64,000 bases of DNA. Origin: Yinghuangia soli (GTDB lineage Bacteria; Actinomycetota; Actinomycetes; Streptomycetales; Streptomycetaceae). Position 1 is the first letter of the stretch. Each line of letters starts with the position of its first letter. The stretch spans positions 218,103-282,102 of the forward strand of contig NZ_JAKFHA010000003.1 of NCBI RefSeq assembly GCF_021502675.1. The letters run 5' to 3'. Positions 42,680 to 51,118 of the stretch are shown piece by piece. The position numbers and the translations under genes were made by a program. The notes beneath the pieces were generated by a model. The model searched no databases and was not told the DNA's origin. It saw only the letters and a program-made list of their open reading frames with translations.

Positions 42680-44442
42680 CGTCGGACAGCCCCGCCGCCG
42701 CCCCGGCGCTTCCTGCCGAGGCCGCGGCCGCACGCGGGGCGGGTACTGCCGATGCGGAGCGTGCGGTGCTCGTACGTGTGGAGGACCTGCACGTCACCTT
42801 TCCGGGACGACGGGGGTCCGTCGATGCGGTCCGCGGGGTCTCCTTGACCGTCCGCCGCGGCGAATGCCTGGCGATCGTGGGCGAATCCGGTTCGGGCAAG
42901 AGCGTCACGGCCAGGTCGCTGGTGGGCCTGGCCGGGGACCGTGCTTCGGTGCGGGCCCGGACGCTGGAGTTCGGCGGCACCGACCTCGCCGGCCTCTCCG
43001 AGTCGCGATGGCGCAGGCTGCGCGGCCGGCGGATCGGCCTCGTGCTCCAGGACGCCCTGGTCTCGCTCGACCCGCTGCGCACGGTCGGCGCCGAGGTCGC
43101 CGAGCCGCTGCGCGTCCACGGCCTCGTACCGCGCAGCGGCACGCGCGGCCGCGTGCTGGAACTGCTCGGCGACGCCGGCATACCGGATCCGGCACGGCGG
43201 GCCCGGCAGCACCCGCATGAACTGTCCGGCGGCCTGCGGCAGCGCGCGTTGATCGCCTCGGCGCTCGCGGGCGGGCCCGAGCTGCTCATCGCCGACGAGC
43301 CGACCACTGCGCTCGACGTCACGGTGGAGGCCAGGATCCTGGGCCTGCTGGGCCGGTTGCGGGACGAGGGCACGGGGCTGCTGCTGATCAGCCACGACCT
43401 GTCAGTGGTGGCGCGGCTGGCGGACCGGATCGCGGTGATGAAGGACGGCGTGTTCGTCGAGTCCGGCGATGCGGCTCAGGTGTTGGCCGATCCCGGGCAT
43501 CCGTACACCCGGGCACTCCTGGCGGCGGTCCCGGCGCTGCATGCCAAAGGCACGCGCCTGTCCGGGACTTCCGCGGGATCGGCCAAGGCCTTGCGGGCGT
43601 ATGCGGCCGCCCGCGGCGACGCGCGCGCGGCGGCCGAGGCGTCCGGGGCGCCGCTGCTGTCGGTGGAGGCCGTCGCGAAGCGCTTCCGGTCGCCGGACGG
43701 CGGATGGCACCAGGCGGTCGACGAGGTGTCGTTCACCCTCGCGGAGGGCGAAGCGCTCGGTGTGGTGGGCGAGTCCGGATCGGGCAAGACGACGATGGCG
43801 CGCATGGTGCTCGGGTTGACCGAACCGGATGCGGGACGCGTGGTGTTCGGGGGCCGGCCGTGGAGCGGGGTGGGCGAGCGCGAACGGCGTCCGCTGCGCC
43901 GGCGGATCCAGGCGGTGCAGCAGGATCCGCTGGGGTCGTTCGATCCGCGCCATCCGGTGCGGCGGATCGTCGGCGAGGCGTTGGGGCGGGGGTCCGACGG
44001 CGAGCGGGTGGGCCTGGCCGGCCGCCGGTCCCGGGATGCCCGGGTGGCCGAACTGCTGGACCTGGTGGGGCTTCCGAAGGCGCTGCTGACCCGCCGTCCC
44101 CGGGAGCTGTCCGGTGGGCAGCGGCAGCGCGTGGCGATCGCCCGGGCATTGGCGACGGGCCCCGACCTCATCGTGTGCGACGAGCCGGTGTCGGCGCTCG
44201 ACGTGTCCGTGCAGGCGCAGGTGCTCGACCTGCTCGCCGACGTGCGGGCAGAGCTGGGGGTCGCCCTGCTGTTCATCTCCCACGACCTCGGCGTCATCCG
44301 GCACGTGAGCGACCGGGTGGCGGTGATGAAGGACGGCAGGATCGTGGAGACCGGCGACGGGGAGGCGGTGTTCACCGCACCGCGCGCGGCGTACACGCGC
44401 GAGCTGCTCGCGGCGATCCCGCAGCCGGTCAGCGCGGTGTGA
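42676..44442 (+). CDS. Fused dipeptide-type ABC ATPase (DppD-DppF in one chain)
   Basis: This 588-residue protein contains two complete ATPase domains in tandem. Domain 1 (about 35-290) has Walker A GESGSGKS, signature LSGGLRQR and Walker B 'ELLIADEPTTALD'. Domain 2 (about 330-588) has GESGSGKT, LSGGQRQR and 'DLIVCDEPVSALD'. 'HPYTRALLAAVP' after domain 1 and 'AAYTRELLAAIP' after domain 2 are the oligopeptide-ABC C-terminal marks. Usually these are two separate subunits; here the fusion fixes a 1:1 heterodimer. Its 3' end overlaps the convergent TetR gene tail-to-tail by 14 nt. Confidence 0.93.
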   Translation: MTSDSPAAAPALPAEAAAARGAGTADAERAVLVRVEDLHVTFPGRRGSVDAVRGVSLTVRRGECLAIVGESGSGKSVTARSLVGLAGDRASVRARTLEFGGTDLAGLSESRWRRLRGRRIGLVLQDALVSLDPLRTVGAEVAEPLRVHGLVPRSGTRGRVLELLGDAGIPDPARRARQHPHELSGGLRQRALIASALAGGPELLIADEPTTALDVTVEARILGLLGRLRDEGTGLLLISHDLSVVARLADRIAVMKDGVFVESGDAAQVLADPGHPYTRALLAAVPALHAKGTRLSGTSAGSAKALRAYAAARGDARAAAEASGAPLLSVEAVAKRFRSPDGGWHQAVDEVSFTLAEGEALGVVGESGSGKTTMARMVLGLTEPDAGRVVFGGRPWSGVGERERRPLRRRIQAVQQDPLGSFDPRHPVRRIVGEALGRGSDGERVGLAGRRSRDARVAELLDLVGLPKALLTRRPRELSGGQRQRVAIARALATGPDLIVCDEPVSALDVSVQAQVLDLLADVRAELGVALLFISHDLGVIRHVSDRVAVMKDGRIVETGDGEAVFTAPRAAYTRELLAAIPQPVSAV

Positions 44443-45163
44443 ACGCGCGCAGGAACGTGGTGACCCCGGCGGCGACGGCCCGGTCGAGGGCGTCGGGGTC
44501 CACGGGCCGGGTGCCGAGCGCGGTCAGCGTCGGCAGGTCGCCGGCGACCAGGGCGAGGAACTGGCCGGCGGCGGTGACCGGGTCGTCGAGGTCCAGGTGG
44601 CCGCTGTGGGCGAGCCGGGCCAGGCGTCCGGCGAGCGCCTCGACGATCTGCACGGTACCGCCGACGCGGATGGTGTCGTACAGGTCGGGGAACCGGGCGG
44701 CCTCCGCGTAGACCAAGCGCTGCAAAGCCCACCCCTTGGCACCGGCCTGGCATTCGACGACGCGGTGCGCGATGGCCGTGAGGCGGCCGGGCAGTTCGGC
44801 GCCGTCGGCCGGGAAGTCCTCGAGCGCCGAGAGGATCCGCTCGCGCGACTCGCCGGCGGCCTCGGCGATCACCGTCCGGAAGAGGTTCTCCTTGCCGCCG
44901 AAGTGGTTGTAGATCGTCGGCTTGGAGACTCCGGCCTCGACCGCGATCGTGTCCAGGCTGGCGAGCGTGTAGCCCTCGCGGGTGAAGGCGTCCTCGGCCG
45001 CGGCCAGGATGGCGCGGCGCTTGTCGATCCGCCCGCGGGGCGTGCCTGCCTCCGAACCGGCCTTGCCCGACGTCGACTTCGCGGGCTTCCCGGACTCGTC
45101 CGCCGCTGTGCCGCGCGCCGGACGCGCCGCCGCCATGTTCGTCGTATCCGCCGCCCGAGCCAT
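44429..45163 (-). CDS. TetR-family repressor, divergent from MFS exporter
   Basis: This 244-residue TetR-family regulator has an unusually long charged N-terminal tail (about 45 residues, Lys/Ala-rich), then the TetR N-terminal helix-turn-helix: 'KRRAILAAAEDAFTREGYT', 'LASLDTIAVEAGVSKPTIY' and 'NHFGGKENLF'. The C-terminal ligand domain resembles the AefR-like group. It is divergent from the MFS gene, with an 81-nt gap containing a 17-bp imperfect palindrome, the usual layout for a drug-responsive repressor of an exporter. Whether it senses the local polyketide is not known. Confidence 0.9.
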   Translation of the reverse strand: MARAADTTNMAAARPARGTAADESGKPAKSTSGKAGSEAGTPRGRIDKRRAILAAAEDAFTREGYTLASLDTIAVEAGVSKPTIYNHFGGKENLFRTVIAEAAGESRERILSALEDFPADGAELPGRLTAIAHRVVECQAGAKGWALQRLVYAEAARFPDLYDTIRVGGTVQIVEALAGRLARLAHSGHLDLDDPVTAAGQFLALVAGDLPTLTALGTRPVDPDALDRAVAAGVTTFLRAFTPR

Positions 45164-45173
45164 GTTGCGACCC

Positions 45174-45190
45174 TACCAGACCGACTGATA
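45174..45190. promoter_or_regulatory. Candidate TetR operator
   Basis: TACCAGACCGACTGATA is a 17-bp imperfect palindrome (6 of 8 half-site positions match about a central C). It begins 11 nt upstream of the tetR-type start and about 55 nt upstream of the MFS start, so one bound repressor could control both genes. Confidence 0.45.
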
Positions 45191-45244
45191 ATTTGAACTT
45201 GTGAGTAAAGAACATTGAATCTTCCAGTTAACTCGGAGGCGCTT

Positions 45245-46723
45245 GTGAACGCCGCACCACCGGAAGAATCGGACACCCGGATCGACGGGCCGCTGCTCCG
45301 CCTCATGCTCGTGATGCTGCTCGGGGGCGTCATGGGCATCCTCGACACCACGATCGTCAACGTCGGAATCGACACCCTCGGCGAGCACTTCGACACCTCG
45401 CTGGGCACCATCGAGTGGGTGGCCACCGGCTACCTGCTCGCCCTCGCCGCGACCGTTCCGGTGAGCGGCTGGGCGGCCGAGCGGTTCGGCGGCAAGACCG
45501 TGTGGCTCTTCGGCCTCACCGTCTTCCTGCTCGGCTCCGCGCTCTCGGCGATCGCCTGGAGCCCCGGCAGCCTCATCGCCTTCCGCATCGTGCAGGGCAT
45601 CGGCGTCGGGGCACTCGAACCGACGCTCCTCACCATGCTGGCGCGCGCGGCCGGGCCCGCCCGCGCCGGGAAAATGATCGGCATCGTCGGCGCCGTCGTC
45701 ACCCTCGGCCCCATCCTCGGCCCGGTACTCGGCGGCGTACTGCTCGAACACGCTTCGTGGCGCTGGATGTTCATCATCAATCTGCCCATCGGCGTGATCG
45801 CACTCGCGCTCGCCTACAAGCAGATCCCGGCCGACCCGCCGCGAGAAGGCGACCCGCCGCCCCTCGACACCCGCGGCATCGCCCTGCTCTGCCCCGGCTT
45901 CGCCGCCGTCGTCTACGGCCTCTCGCAGGCCGCCGGCGACTCCGGATTCGGCTCGCCGCACGTGATCGCCGCCCTCGCGGCCGGCGCCGCACTCCTCACC
46001 GGGTACACCCTGCACGCCCTGCGCGCCACGGCGCCCGTCCTCGACGTCCGGCTGTTCCGCTCCCGCGGGTTCGCCGGCGGCATCGGCGCCGTCTTCCTCA
46101 CCGGCATCCTGCTGTTCTCGCTCCTGTTCCTGCTCCCGCTCTATTACCAACTCGCCCGCGACCGCGGCGTGATGGCGGCCGGGCTGCTACTCGTCCCGCA
46201 GGGTGTCGGCGTGTGGATCGGCATGCCGATCGCCGGCCAGCTGTACGACAAGGTCGGTGCCCGCGTGCTCATCCCCTTCGGCGGAGCGCTCGCCGCGCTC
46301 GGCATCCTGGGCTTCGCGACCGCGGGCAGCGGGGCGTCGACCTGGCTGCTGGTGGCCTACTCCGTGGTGACCGGCGCGGGCCTCGGCTTCGTCGGAGCCC
46401 CCGCGATGTCGGCGGCATTCGCCTCCGTCCCACCGGAGTCGGTGCCGAGCGCGACCGCAGCGGTCTACCTGAGCAACCAGGTCGGCGGCTCCCTCGGCAT
46501 CGCCATCGCCGCCCTGGTCCTGCAGAACCGCAGCGAATCCCACACCGTGGTCCCGGCGTTCCAAGGCACCTTCGCCTACCTGATCGCGATCGCCGCCCTG
46601 GTCGCCTTCGCCGGCCTCGCCATCCGCAAGACGGCGGCCCCGCCCCCGACCCCCGAGAAGCACTCCACCGCCACGGAACCGGCGGATCCGGCGGACGAAC
46701 CGGTCGCAGCAGCACAGGGCTGA
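45245..46723 (+). CDS. MFS drug exporter, 14-TM DHA2 (EmrB/QacA) family
   Basis: This 492-residue proton-linked exporter belongs to the DHA2 family. Family marks are 'MGILDTTIVNVGIDTLGEHF' in TM1, 'GTIEWVATGYLLALAATVPVSGW' across TM2, motif C-like 'GPILGPVLGGVLLEHASWRW', and 'FIINLPIGVIALALA' in TM6. The GTG at 45245 was chosen because GGAGG lies 5 nt upstream; an in-frame TTG ten codons earlier has no such site. The C-terminus is a Pro/Ala/Glu-rich cytoplasmic tail. Divergence from the TetR gene suggests induction by a toxic compound. It could export the polyketide or an unrelated drug. Confidence 0.92.
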   Translation: MNAAPPEESDTRIDGPLLRLMLVMLLGGVMGILDTTIVNVGIDTLGEHFDTSLGTIEWVATGYLLALAATVPVSGWAAERFGGKTVWLFGLTVFLLGSALSAIAWSPGSLIAFRIVQGIGVGALEPTLLTMLARAAGPARAGKMIGIVGAVVTLGPILGPVLGGVLLEHASWRWMFIINLPIGVIALALAYKQIPADPPREGDPPPLDTRGIALLCPGFAAVVYGLSQAAGDSGFGSPHVIAALAAGAALLTGYTLHALRATAPVLDVRLFRSRGFAGGIGAVFLTGILLFSLLFLLPLYYQLARDRGVMAAGLLLVPQGVGVWIGMPIAGQLYDKVGARVLIPFGGALAALGILGFATAGSGASTWLLVAYSVVTGAGLGFVGAPAMSAAFASVPPESVPSATAAVYLSNQVGGSLGIAIAALVLQNRSESHTVVPAFQGTFAYLIAIAALVAFAGLAIRKTAAPPPTPEKHSTATEPADPADEPVAAAQG

Positions 46724-46756
46724 GCCCCGCACCGCCCCGACCTGCCACCGCGCAAC

Positions 46757-46812
46757 GCGGGCTTCCGGCGCCCCGGCCCATCCCGGCCAGGCACCGGAAG
46801 CCCGCTGTTTTT
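46757..46812 (+). terminator. Rho-independent terminator of the MFS gene
   Basis: A perfect 12-bp stem (GCGGGCTTCCGG at 46757-46768, CCGGAAGCCCGC at 46794-46805) is followed by TGTTTTTT. It begins 33 nt after the MFS stop. This is a textbook intrinsic terminator, rare in such GC-rich DNA. Confidence 0.88.
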
Positions 46813-47038
46813 TCCGATGAGGTACCCCGCACAAGAGATCGACCACGATCGACCCCACCGATGACCCCGGCAACGTCGGTGGCCACCGCAACCCCCTCGG
46901 CCTGGGATCCCTTTCGCGGACAACCTCCGGACAAGTTCAAAGGGACGTGTTCTGCACCGTCCGAAAGTCGGAGTGCTAACCCGGCATTGCCTGATTGTTA
47001 CCGGATTCCCCGATGGCCATGCGGAGCCTCGGATTCCG

Positions 47039-47068
47039 TTGTGGCCGTCGATCGAATCTGGGTATGTT
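47039..47068 (+). promoter_or_regulatory. Promoter of the organosulfur operon
   Basis: -35 TTGTGG (47039-47044) and -10 TATGTT (47063-47068) are 18 nt apart. Transcription should start near 47075, the first base of the leader-peptide GTG, implying a leaderless mRNA. The stretch 46813-47038 before it shows no gene. Confidence 0.6.
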
Positions 47069-47074
47069 CAGCGC

Positions 47075-47149
47075 GTGCCGAAGACTTTGCTGACCAACCG
47101 GACCCACGTGGACCTGTGTCGGGTCGGCAGCGCGCTCTGTCTGCGCTGA
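47075..47149 (+). CDS. Leader peptide of the organosulfur operon
   Basis: This is a 24-codon ORF (GTG start, TGA stop) encoding a peptide ending 'THVDLCRVGSALCLR'. The HVDLCRV-SALC core is the hallmark of the short leader peptides found upstream of actinobacterial sulfur-uptake and assimilation operons. The predicted transcription start coincides with the GTG, so it is probably translated as a leaderless ORF, as described for Cys-responsive mycobacterial attenuators. Two Cys codons (TGT) near the end would stall ribosomes when cysteine is scarce. The main operon begins 198 nt downstream. The role proposed is cis-acting attenuation rather than a functional peptide. Confidence 0.8.
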   Translation: MPKTLLTNRTHVDLCRVGSALCLR

Positions 47150-47254
47150 GCCTGTCTGCGCGGAGCGCACGGGCGGCTGCCGTCCGTCCGTCCGTCTGCC
47201 CGCCGCCCGCTGTCCGAAGCGGGCCGTCCAGCCGCTGAACTCCCCTTCCCTTTG

Positions 47255-47272
47255 CCCGCCGTGCCCGGCGGG
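47255..47272 (+). terminator. Candidate attenuator hairpin before the organosulfur operon
   Basis: CCCGCCG and CGGCGGG pair perfectly around a TGCC loop. A second small hairpin (GCCCGC/GCGGGC, 47205-47224) lies upstream. Both sit between the leader peptide and the first operon gene, where an attenuator is expected; neither has a U-tract, so Rho-dependent control is equally possible. Confidence 0.35.
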
Positions 47273-47347
47273 GTCACCCACGCGCGCCCTGACACGGGGC
47301 CGCTTTGCCGCGCCCGCGGCCCTTCCGTCCCCCGAGGAGATACCGCC

Positions 47348-48376
47348 ATGCCCACGACCACGCTGCGCCGGTTCCGACGCGCCGGAGCCGCCCTTGCCGC
47401 GGCCGCTCTCGCCTTCACCGCGGCTGCCTGCGGCGGGGACTCCGAGGCGGCGGACGGCAAGGGCGGCCGGACCGTCCTGAAGATCATCGACCCGGGGAAC
47501 GCCGGCGTGCTGGCCTATGCCAAGAAGACCGGCATCCTCGACAAGGAACTGGCCAAGGTCGACGCCCGCGTCGAATGGGGCGGCCACTACGCGTCGTTCA
47601 CCGCGGCGACCGACGCCATCCGGGCCGGGGCCATCAACGTGCAGAGCGGCGCCATCTCTCCGGCGCTGGGGTACTTGTCGTCCACTCCGGACATCAAGAT
47701 CTTCTCGTTCTCCGACCCGGTGACCGACCAGCGCGCGGGCGCGGGCGACGGACTGGTCGTCAAGCCGGACAGCCCGATCAAGTCCGTACAGGACTTGGTC
47801 GGCAAGAAGGTCGCGGTCAACCGGGCCGGGCACGGCGAGTACCTGTTGCTGCTGGCCCTCGAACAGGCCGGCGTCCCGGTCGACCGGGTCGAACGCGTGT
47901 ACATGCAGCCCGACCAGGCCGCCGGTGCCTTCGCGGCGGGCAAGGTGGACGCCTGGGTCGCCATCGTGGACGCCTTCCCCGAGGCGGTCGCGCAGGGCGC
48001 ACGCGTCGTCTTCCGCGGCCGGGACCTGCCGTCCGACGATCTCGGCATCACCGTCGCGTCGAACAAGCTCCTCGCCGAGAACCCCAAGGCCGTGCAGACC
48101 TATCTGAAGGTCGTCCAGGACCTCGTTGCCGAACAGCGGGCCAACCCCGAGAAGTTCCAGAACATCTTCGAGGACAAGGGCCCGCGCGCGGCGTCCGGTG
48201 AGCGGCTGAAGAACAACGTCGAGACCGCCCGCTACACCAACCCGCCGCGGCTCCCCAAGGCCGAGGACACCGCGAGCATCGAGAAGGTCGCCGCACTGTT
48301 CAAGAAGTACGGCGTGCTCCCCAACCCGGTGGATCCGGCCGCGGTGGTCTTCGACTGGACGAAGGTTCCGTCGTGA
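47348..48376 (+). CDS. Sulfonate-type ABC substrate-binding lipoprotein (SsuA/TauA-like)
   Basis: This 342-residue protein has a Sec signal ending in lipobox 'FTAAACGG' (Cys near residue 28), so it should be anchored outside the membrane. The body is the SsuA/TauA/ThiY-type binding fold: 'AYAKKTGILDKELAKVDARVEWG', 'SVQDLVGKKVAVNRAGHGEY', and 'GKVDAWVAIVDAFPEAVAQG'. GAGGAG lies 8 nt before the ATG. It is the first gene after the leader peptide and its stop overlaps the permease start. The cargo is probably an organosulfur compound, judged from the desulfinase and monooxygenases downstream; the exact ligand cannot be read from sequence. Confidence 0.88.
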   Translation: MPTTTLRRFRRAGAALAAAALAFTAAACGGDSEAADGKGGRTVLKIIDPGNAGVLAYAKKTGILDKELAKVDARVEWGGHYASFTAATDAIRAGAINVQSGAISPALGYLSSTPDIKIFSFSDPVTDQRAGAGDGLVVKPDSPIKSVQDLVGKKVAVNRAGHGEYLLLLALEQAGVPVDRVERVYMQPDQAAGAFAAGKVDAWVAIVDAFPEAVAQGARVVFRGRDLPSDDLGITVASNKLLAENPKAVQTYLKVVQDLVAEQRANPEKFQNIFEDKGPRAASGERLKNNVETARYTNPPRLPKAEDTASIEKVAALFKKYGVLPNPVDPAAVVFDWTKVPS

Positions 48377-49260
48377 GCGCGGTCGCCCCCGAGAAGGCCG
48401 TCGCGGCCCACGAACTCGAAGCTGCAGTAAGGGGTCCGGCCGATCAGGAGACGCATGGCCTGGTCACGCCCCAGTTCCTCGGATCCCGGCCGCGGAGCCG
48501 TGCCCTGTCGCTCGCGCTGCGCGCTGTCGTCCCGGCCGGGTTGCTGCTGCTGTGGTGGTGGCTGTCCGCATCGGGCCGCGTGGACCAAGCGGTGCTGGCC
48601 TCCCCCGGCTCCGTGCTCACCGCATTCCGCGAGCTGTGGGAGACCGGCCAACTCGCCGACTACACCGCGGCGTCCGCCAAGCGCGCCGGCCTGGGCGTGT
48701 TGTTCGGCGCCGGGGCCGGACTCGCCCTGGGGCTGCTGAGCGGGTTCTCCCGGCTCGGCGAGGAACTCATCGACACCACCATGCAGATGAAGCGCGTCGT
48801 GCCGTTCCTTGCGCTCGTTCCGTTGTTCATCTCGTGGTTCGGCGTCGACGAGACCTTCAAGGTCGTGCTGATCGCGGTGTCCGCGTCCGCGCCCATGTAC
48901 GCGTACACCTACCTGGGTGTGCGCGGCGTGGACCGCAAAGTCGTGGAAGCCGCACGGGGGTTCGGTCTCACCGGGCCGCGGCTCGCGCTCACCGTCGTGC
49001 TCCCCGGTGCGCTTCCGAACATCCTCATGGGGCTGCGGATCTCCCTCGGCATCAGCCTCACCGCGCTCATCGCCGCCGAGCAGGTCAGCACCACCGAGGG
49101 CATCGGGTACCTCGTCTCGTTGGCCCAGCAGTACTACCGGCCCGACTACATGGTGCTGTGCATCGTCTTGTACGCGCTGCTCGGCCTGGCCGTCGACTCC
49201 CTGATCCGCCTGGTGGAAAGGAAGGCCATGCCGTGGCGCAAGCACCTGACGCTCCGTTGA
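48373..49260 (+). CDS. Sulfonate-type ABC permease (SsuC-like)
   Basis: This is a 295-residue permease of the SsuC/TauC family. A cytoplasmic N-terminal segment precedes about six TM helices ('AVVPAGLLLLWWWLSASGRV', 'ALVPLFISWFG', 'IVLYALLGLAVDSLI'). The coupling loop is 'VVEAARGFGLTGPRLALTVVLP'. The GTG start overlaps the preceding stop (GTGA). The final 28 nt overlap the start of the ATPase gene, whose ribosome-binding site lies inside this gene. Confidence 0.9.
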   Translation: MSAVAPEKAVAAHELEAAVRGPADQETHGLVTPQFLGSRPRSRALSLALRAVVPAGLLLLWWWLSASGRVDQAVLASPGSVLTAFRELWETGQLADYTAASAKRAGLGVLFGAGAGLALGLLSGFSRLGEELIDTTMQMKRVVPFLALVPLFISWFGVDETFKVVLIAVSASAPMYAYTYLGVRGVDRKVVEAARGFGLTGPRLALTVVLPGALPNILMGLRISLGISLTALIAAEQVSTTEGIGYLVSLAQQYYRPDYMVLCIVLYALLGLAVDSLIRLVERKAMPWRKHLTLR

Positions 49261-50054
49261 CGGCGTCCGCCGCGTCCACGCCGGGGCGCCTCGCCGTGCG
49301 GCTGCGCGGCATCGGGAAGGCCTACCGCGTCAAGGACGGCGAGAAGCGGGTGCTCGACGGTGTCGATCTCGACATCCGGCCCGGCGAGTTCGTCGCGCTC
49401 CTCGGTCCCAGCGGCACCGGCAAGACCACTCTGCTGCGGCTGCTCGCCGGTTTGGAGAGCGCGGACACAGGCACGGTCCTCGTGCCCTCGCGCCGCACCA
49501 TCGTCTACCAGGAGCCGCGCCTGGTGCCGACGATGCGCGTGCTGCCCAACGTCACCCTCGGGCAGCGCCGCGGCGCCGCCACCCGCGAGGCCGGGCGTAC
49601 CGCGCTCGCCGAGGTAGGCCTCGCCGAGCATGAGCGGAGCTGGCCGGCCACGCTCTCCGGCGGCGAGGCCCAGCGCACCGCGCTCGCCCGAGCGCTCGTC
49701 CGCCAGCCCGAACTCCTGCTTCTCGACGAGCCGTTCGCGGCACTCGACGCGCTGACGCGGCTGCACATGCAGGACCTGGTGGGCGACCTGTACGCGCGGC
49801 ACCGGCCCGCGGTGCTGCTCGTCACCCATGACGTCGACGAAGCCGTCCGGCTCGCCGACCGGGTGGCGGTGCTCCGCGACGGCGTGTTCGCCGTCGACGT
49901 CCGCGTCGACCTGCCGCGGCCGCGCCGTACCGACGCTCCCGCGTTCATCGCGCTGCGCCGCGCGCTGCTGGCCGAGCTCGGCGTGCACGCCGACGAGCCG
50001 GCCGCTCCTCCTGCCGCCCCTGCTCCGTCCCGACCTGCCGAGGAGGCTTCATGA
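49233..50054 (+). CDS. Sulfonate-type ABC ATPase (SsuB-like)
   Basis: This 273-residue ATPase has Walker A GPSGTGKTT, signature LSGGEAQR, Walker B 'LLLLDEPFAALD' and the H-loop 'VLLVTHDVDEAVRLADRV', all intact. The GTG at 49233 was chosen: GGAAAGGAAGG lies about 8 nt upstream. This creates a 28-nt overlap with the permease gene, suggesting translational coupling. The C-terminal Pro/Ala tail is variable. It powers uptake through the upstream permease. Confidence 0.9.
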   Translation: MAQAPDAPLTASAASTPGRLAVRLRGIGKAYRVKDGEKRVLDGVDLDIRPGEFVALLGPSGTGKTTLLRLLAGLESADTGTVLVPSRRTIVYQEPRLVPTMRVLPNVTLGQRRGAATREAGRTALAEVGLAEHERSWPATLSGGEAQRTALARALVRQPELLLLDEPFAALDALTRLHMQDLVGDLYARHRPAVLLVTHDVDEAVRLADRVAVLRDGVFAVDVRVDLPRPRRTDAPAFIALRRALLAELGVHADEPAAPPAAPAPSRPAEEAS

Positions 50055-51118
50055 CTCCCCCTGCCGCACCCGACACGATCTGGTACACCCGCTGCCCGGT
50101 TCCCACCGCCAGCGGCCTCGCCCTGCACCGCGGCACGCTTGCCGCCGAGTTCGCCCGGCACGGACTCGGGTTCGGGGTCCTCCAGGACGGCCCGCCGGAG
50201 CTCGCCCGGCACCACTTCGACCACGGACTCGTCGGCCTGTTCCGCGAAGGCGGCAACGTCCCCGCGCTCGCCGCCCGCTCCGAAGGCGCCCGGACCCGCC
50301 TGATCGGACTCACCTGGATCGACGAATGGCAGTCGATCCTGGTCCACCCCGACTCCGGCATCACCAGTGCCGCCGATCTCGCGGGCGCCCGCATCGCCCT
50401 CCCCGCCTGGGCGGACTCGCGCGCCGGGAGCTTCCCGCGTGCCATGGCCCTGCATGGCTTCGCGGGGGCGCTGGCCACCGCCGGACTCGGCCTCGCCGAC
50501 GTACGGTTCGTCGAGGTCGCCGGCGGCGGCCAGAGCGGCCCCGCGGAGCGGCGGTGGCCCGCCCGTACCGGCATCGACGCCGCCTGGCCCGGCCTCGACG
50601 CGCTCGCCGCGGGCGAGGTCGACGCCGTCTACGTGAAGGGCGCCCGGTCCGCCGAGGACGCTGCCCGCATCGGTGCGGTCGTCGCCGTCGACCTCGACGC
50701 GGGCGCCGACCGCCGCTTCCGGGTCAACAACGGCACGCCGCGCCCGATCACCGTGCACGAGGACCTGCTCACCGAACACGAGGACCTCGTCGTACGGTTC
50801 CTGGTGCAGACGCTGCGCGCCGCGGACTGGGCGGCCGGGAATCCGGACGAAGTCCGCGCGATCCTGGCCGCCGAGACCCGCTCCGGCAGCGCCGGAGTCG
50901 ACCGTGCCTATCGCGAGGGGTTCCACACCGCGCTGCATCCGGACCTTTCCGACGAGCGCCGCGAACTCCTGGGCATCCAGAAGGACTTCCTGCTCGTCCA
51001 CGGATTCCTCGCGGCCGACATCGATCTCGGCGCCTGGACGGCGGACGAACCGCTCGCCCGCGCGCAGGAGATCGTCGCCGCGGAGCAGGCCGAGGACAGC
51101 GCGGGGGTGCCGGCGTGA
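50051..51118 (+). CDS. DszB-like sulfinate desulfinase
   Basis: This 355-residue protein has the periplasmic-binding-like fold but no signal peptide, so it is cytoplasmic. It resembles 2'-hydroxybiphenyl-2-sulfinate desulfinase DszB: the start 'IWYTRCPVPTASG' matches the DszB segment carrying the nucleophilic Cys27 (NCPVPN), 'RHHFDHGLVGLFREGGNVPAL' matches the region of His60 and Arg70 (RxGGxxP), and 'DSGITSAADLAGARIAL' matches 'DSPITAAADLAGRRI'. All three catalytic positions seem kept. Length fits DszB (about 365). The reaction would be hydrolysis of a C-SO2H compound to sulfite and a desulfurised product. ATGA overlap with the ATPase gene and GTGA overlap with the monooxygenase gene place it in one operon. 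A binding-protein role cannot be excluded, but the conserved Cys argues for an enzyme. Confidence 0.75.
   Translation: MTPPAAPDTIWYTRCPVPTASGLALHRGTLAAEFARHGLGFGVLQDGPPELARHHFDHGLVGLFREGGNVPALAARSEGARTRLIGLTWIDEWQSILVHPDSGITSAADLAGARIALPAWADSRAGSFPRAMALHGFAGALATAGLGLADVRFVEVAGGGQSGPAERRWPARTGIDAAWPGLDALAAGEVDAVYVKGARSAEDAARIGAVVAVDLDAGADRRFRVNNGTPRPITVHEDLLTEHEDLVVRFLVQTLRAADWAAGNPDEVRAILAAETRSGSAGVDRAYREGFHTALHPDLSDERRELLGIQKDFLLVHGFLAADIDLGAWTADEPLARAQEIVAAEQAEDSAGVPA

Noticed and set aside
47180-47196. Short CCGT tandem repeat downstream of the leader peptide
   Set aside because: Only about four copies in C-rich leader DNA, with no symmetry or neighbouring copies to suggest function.
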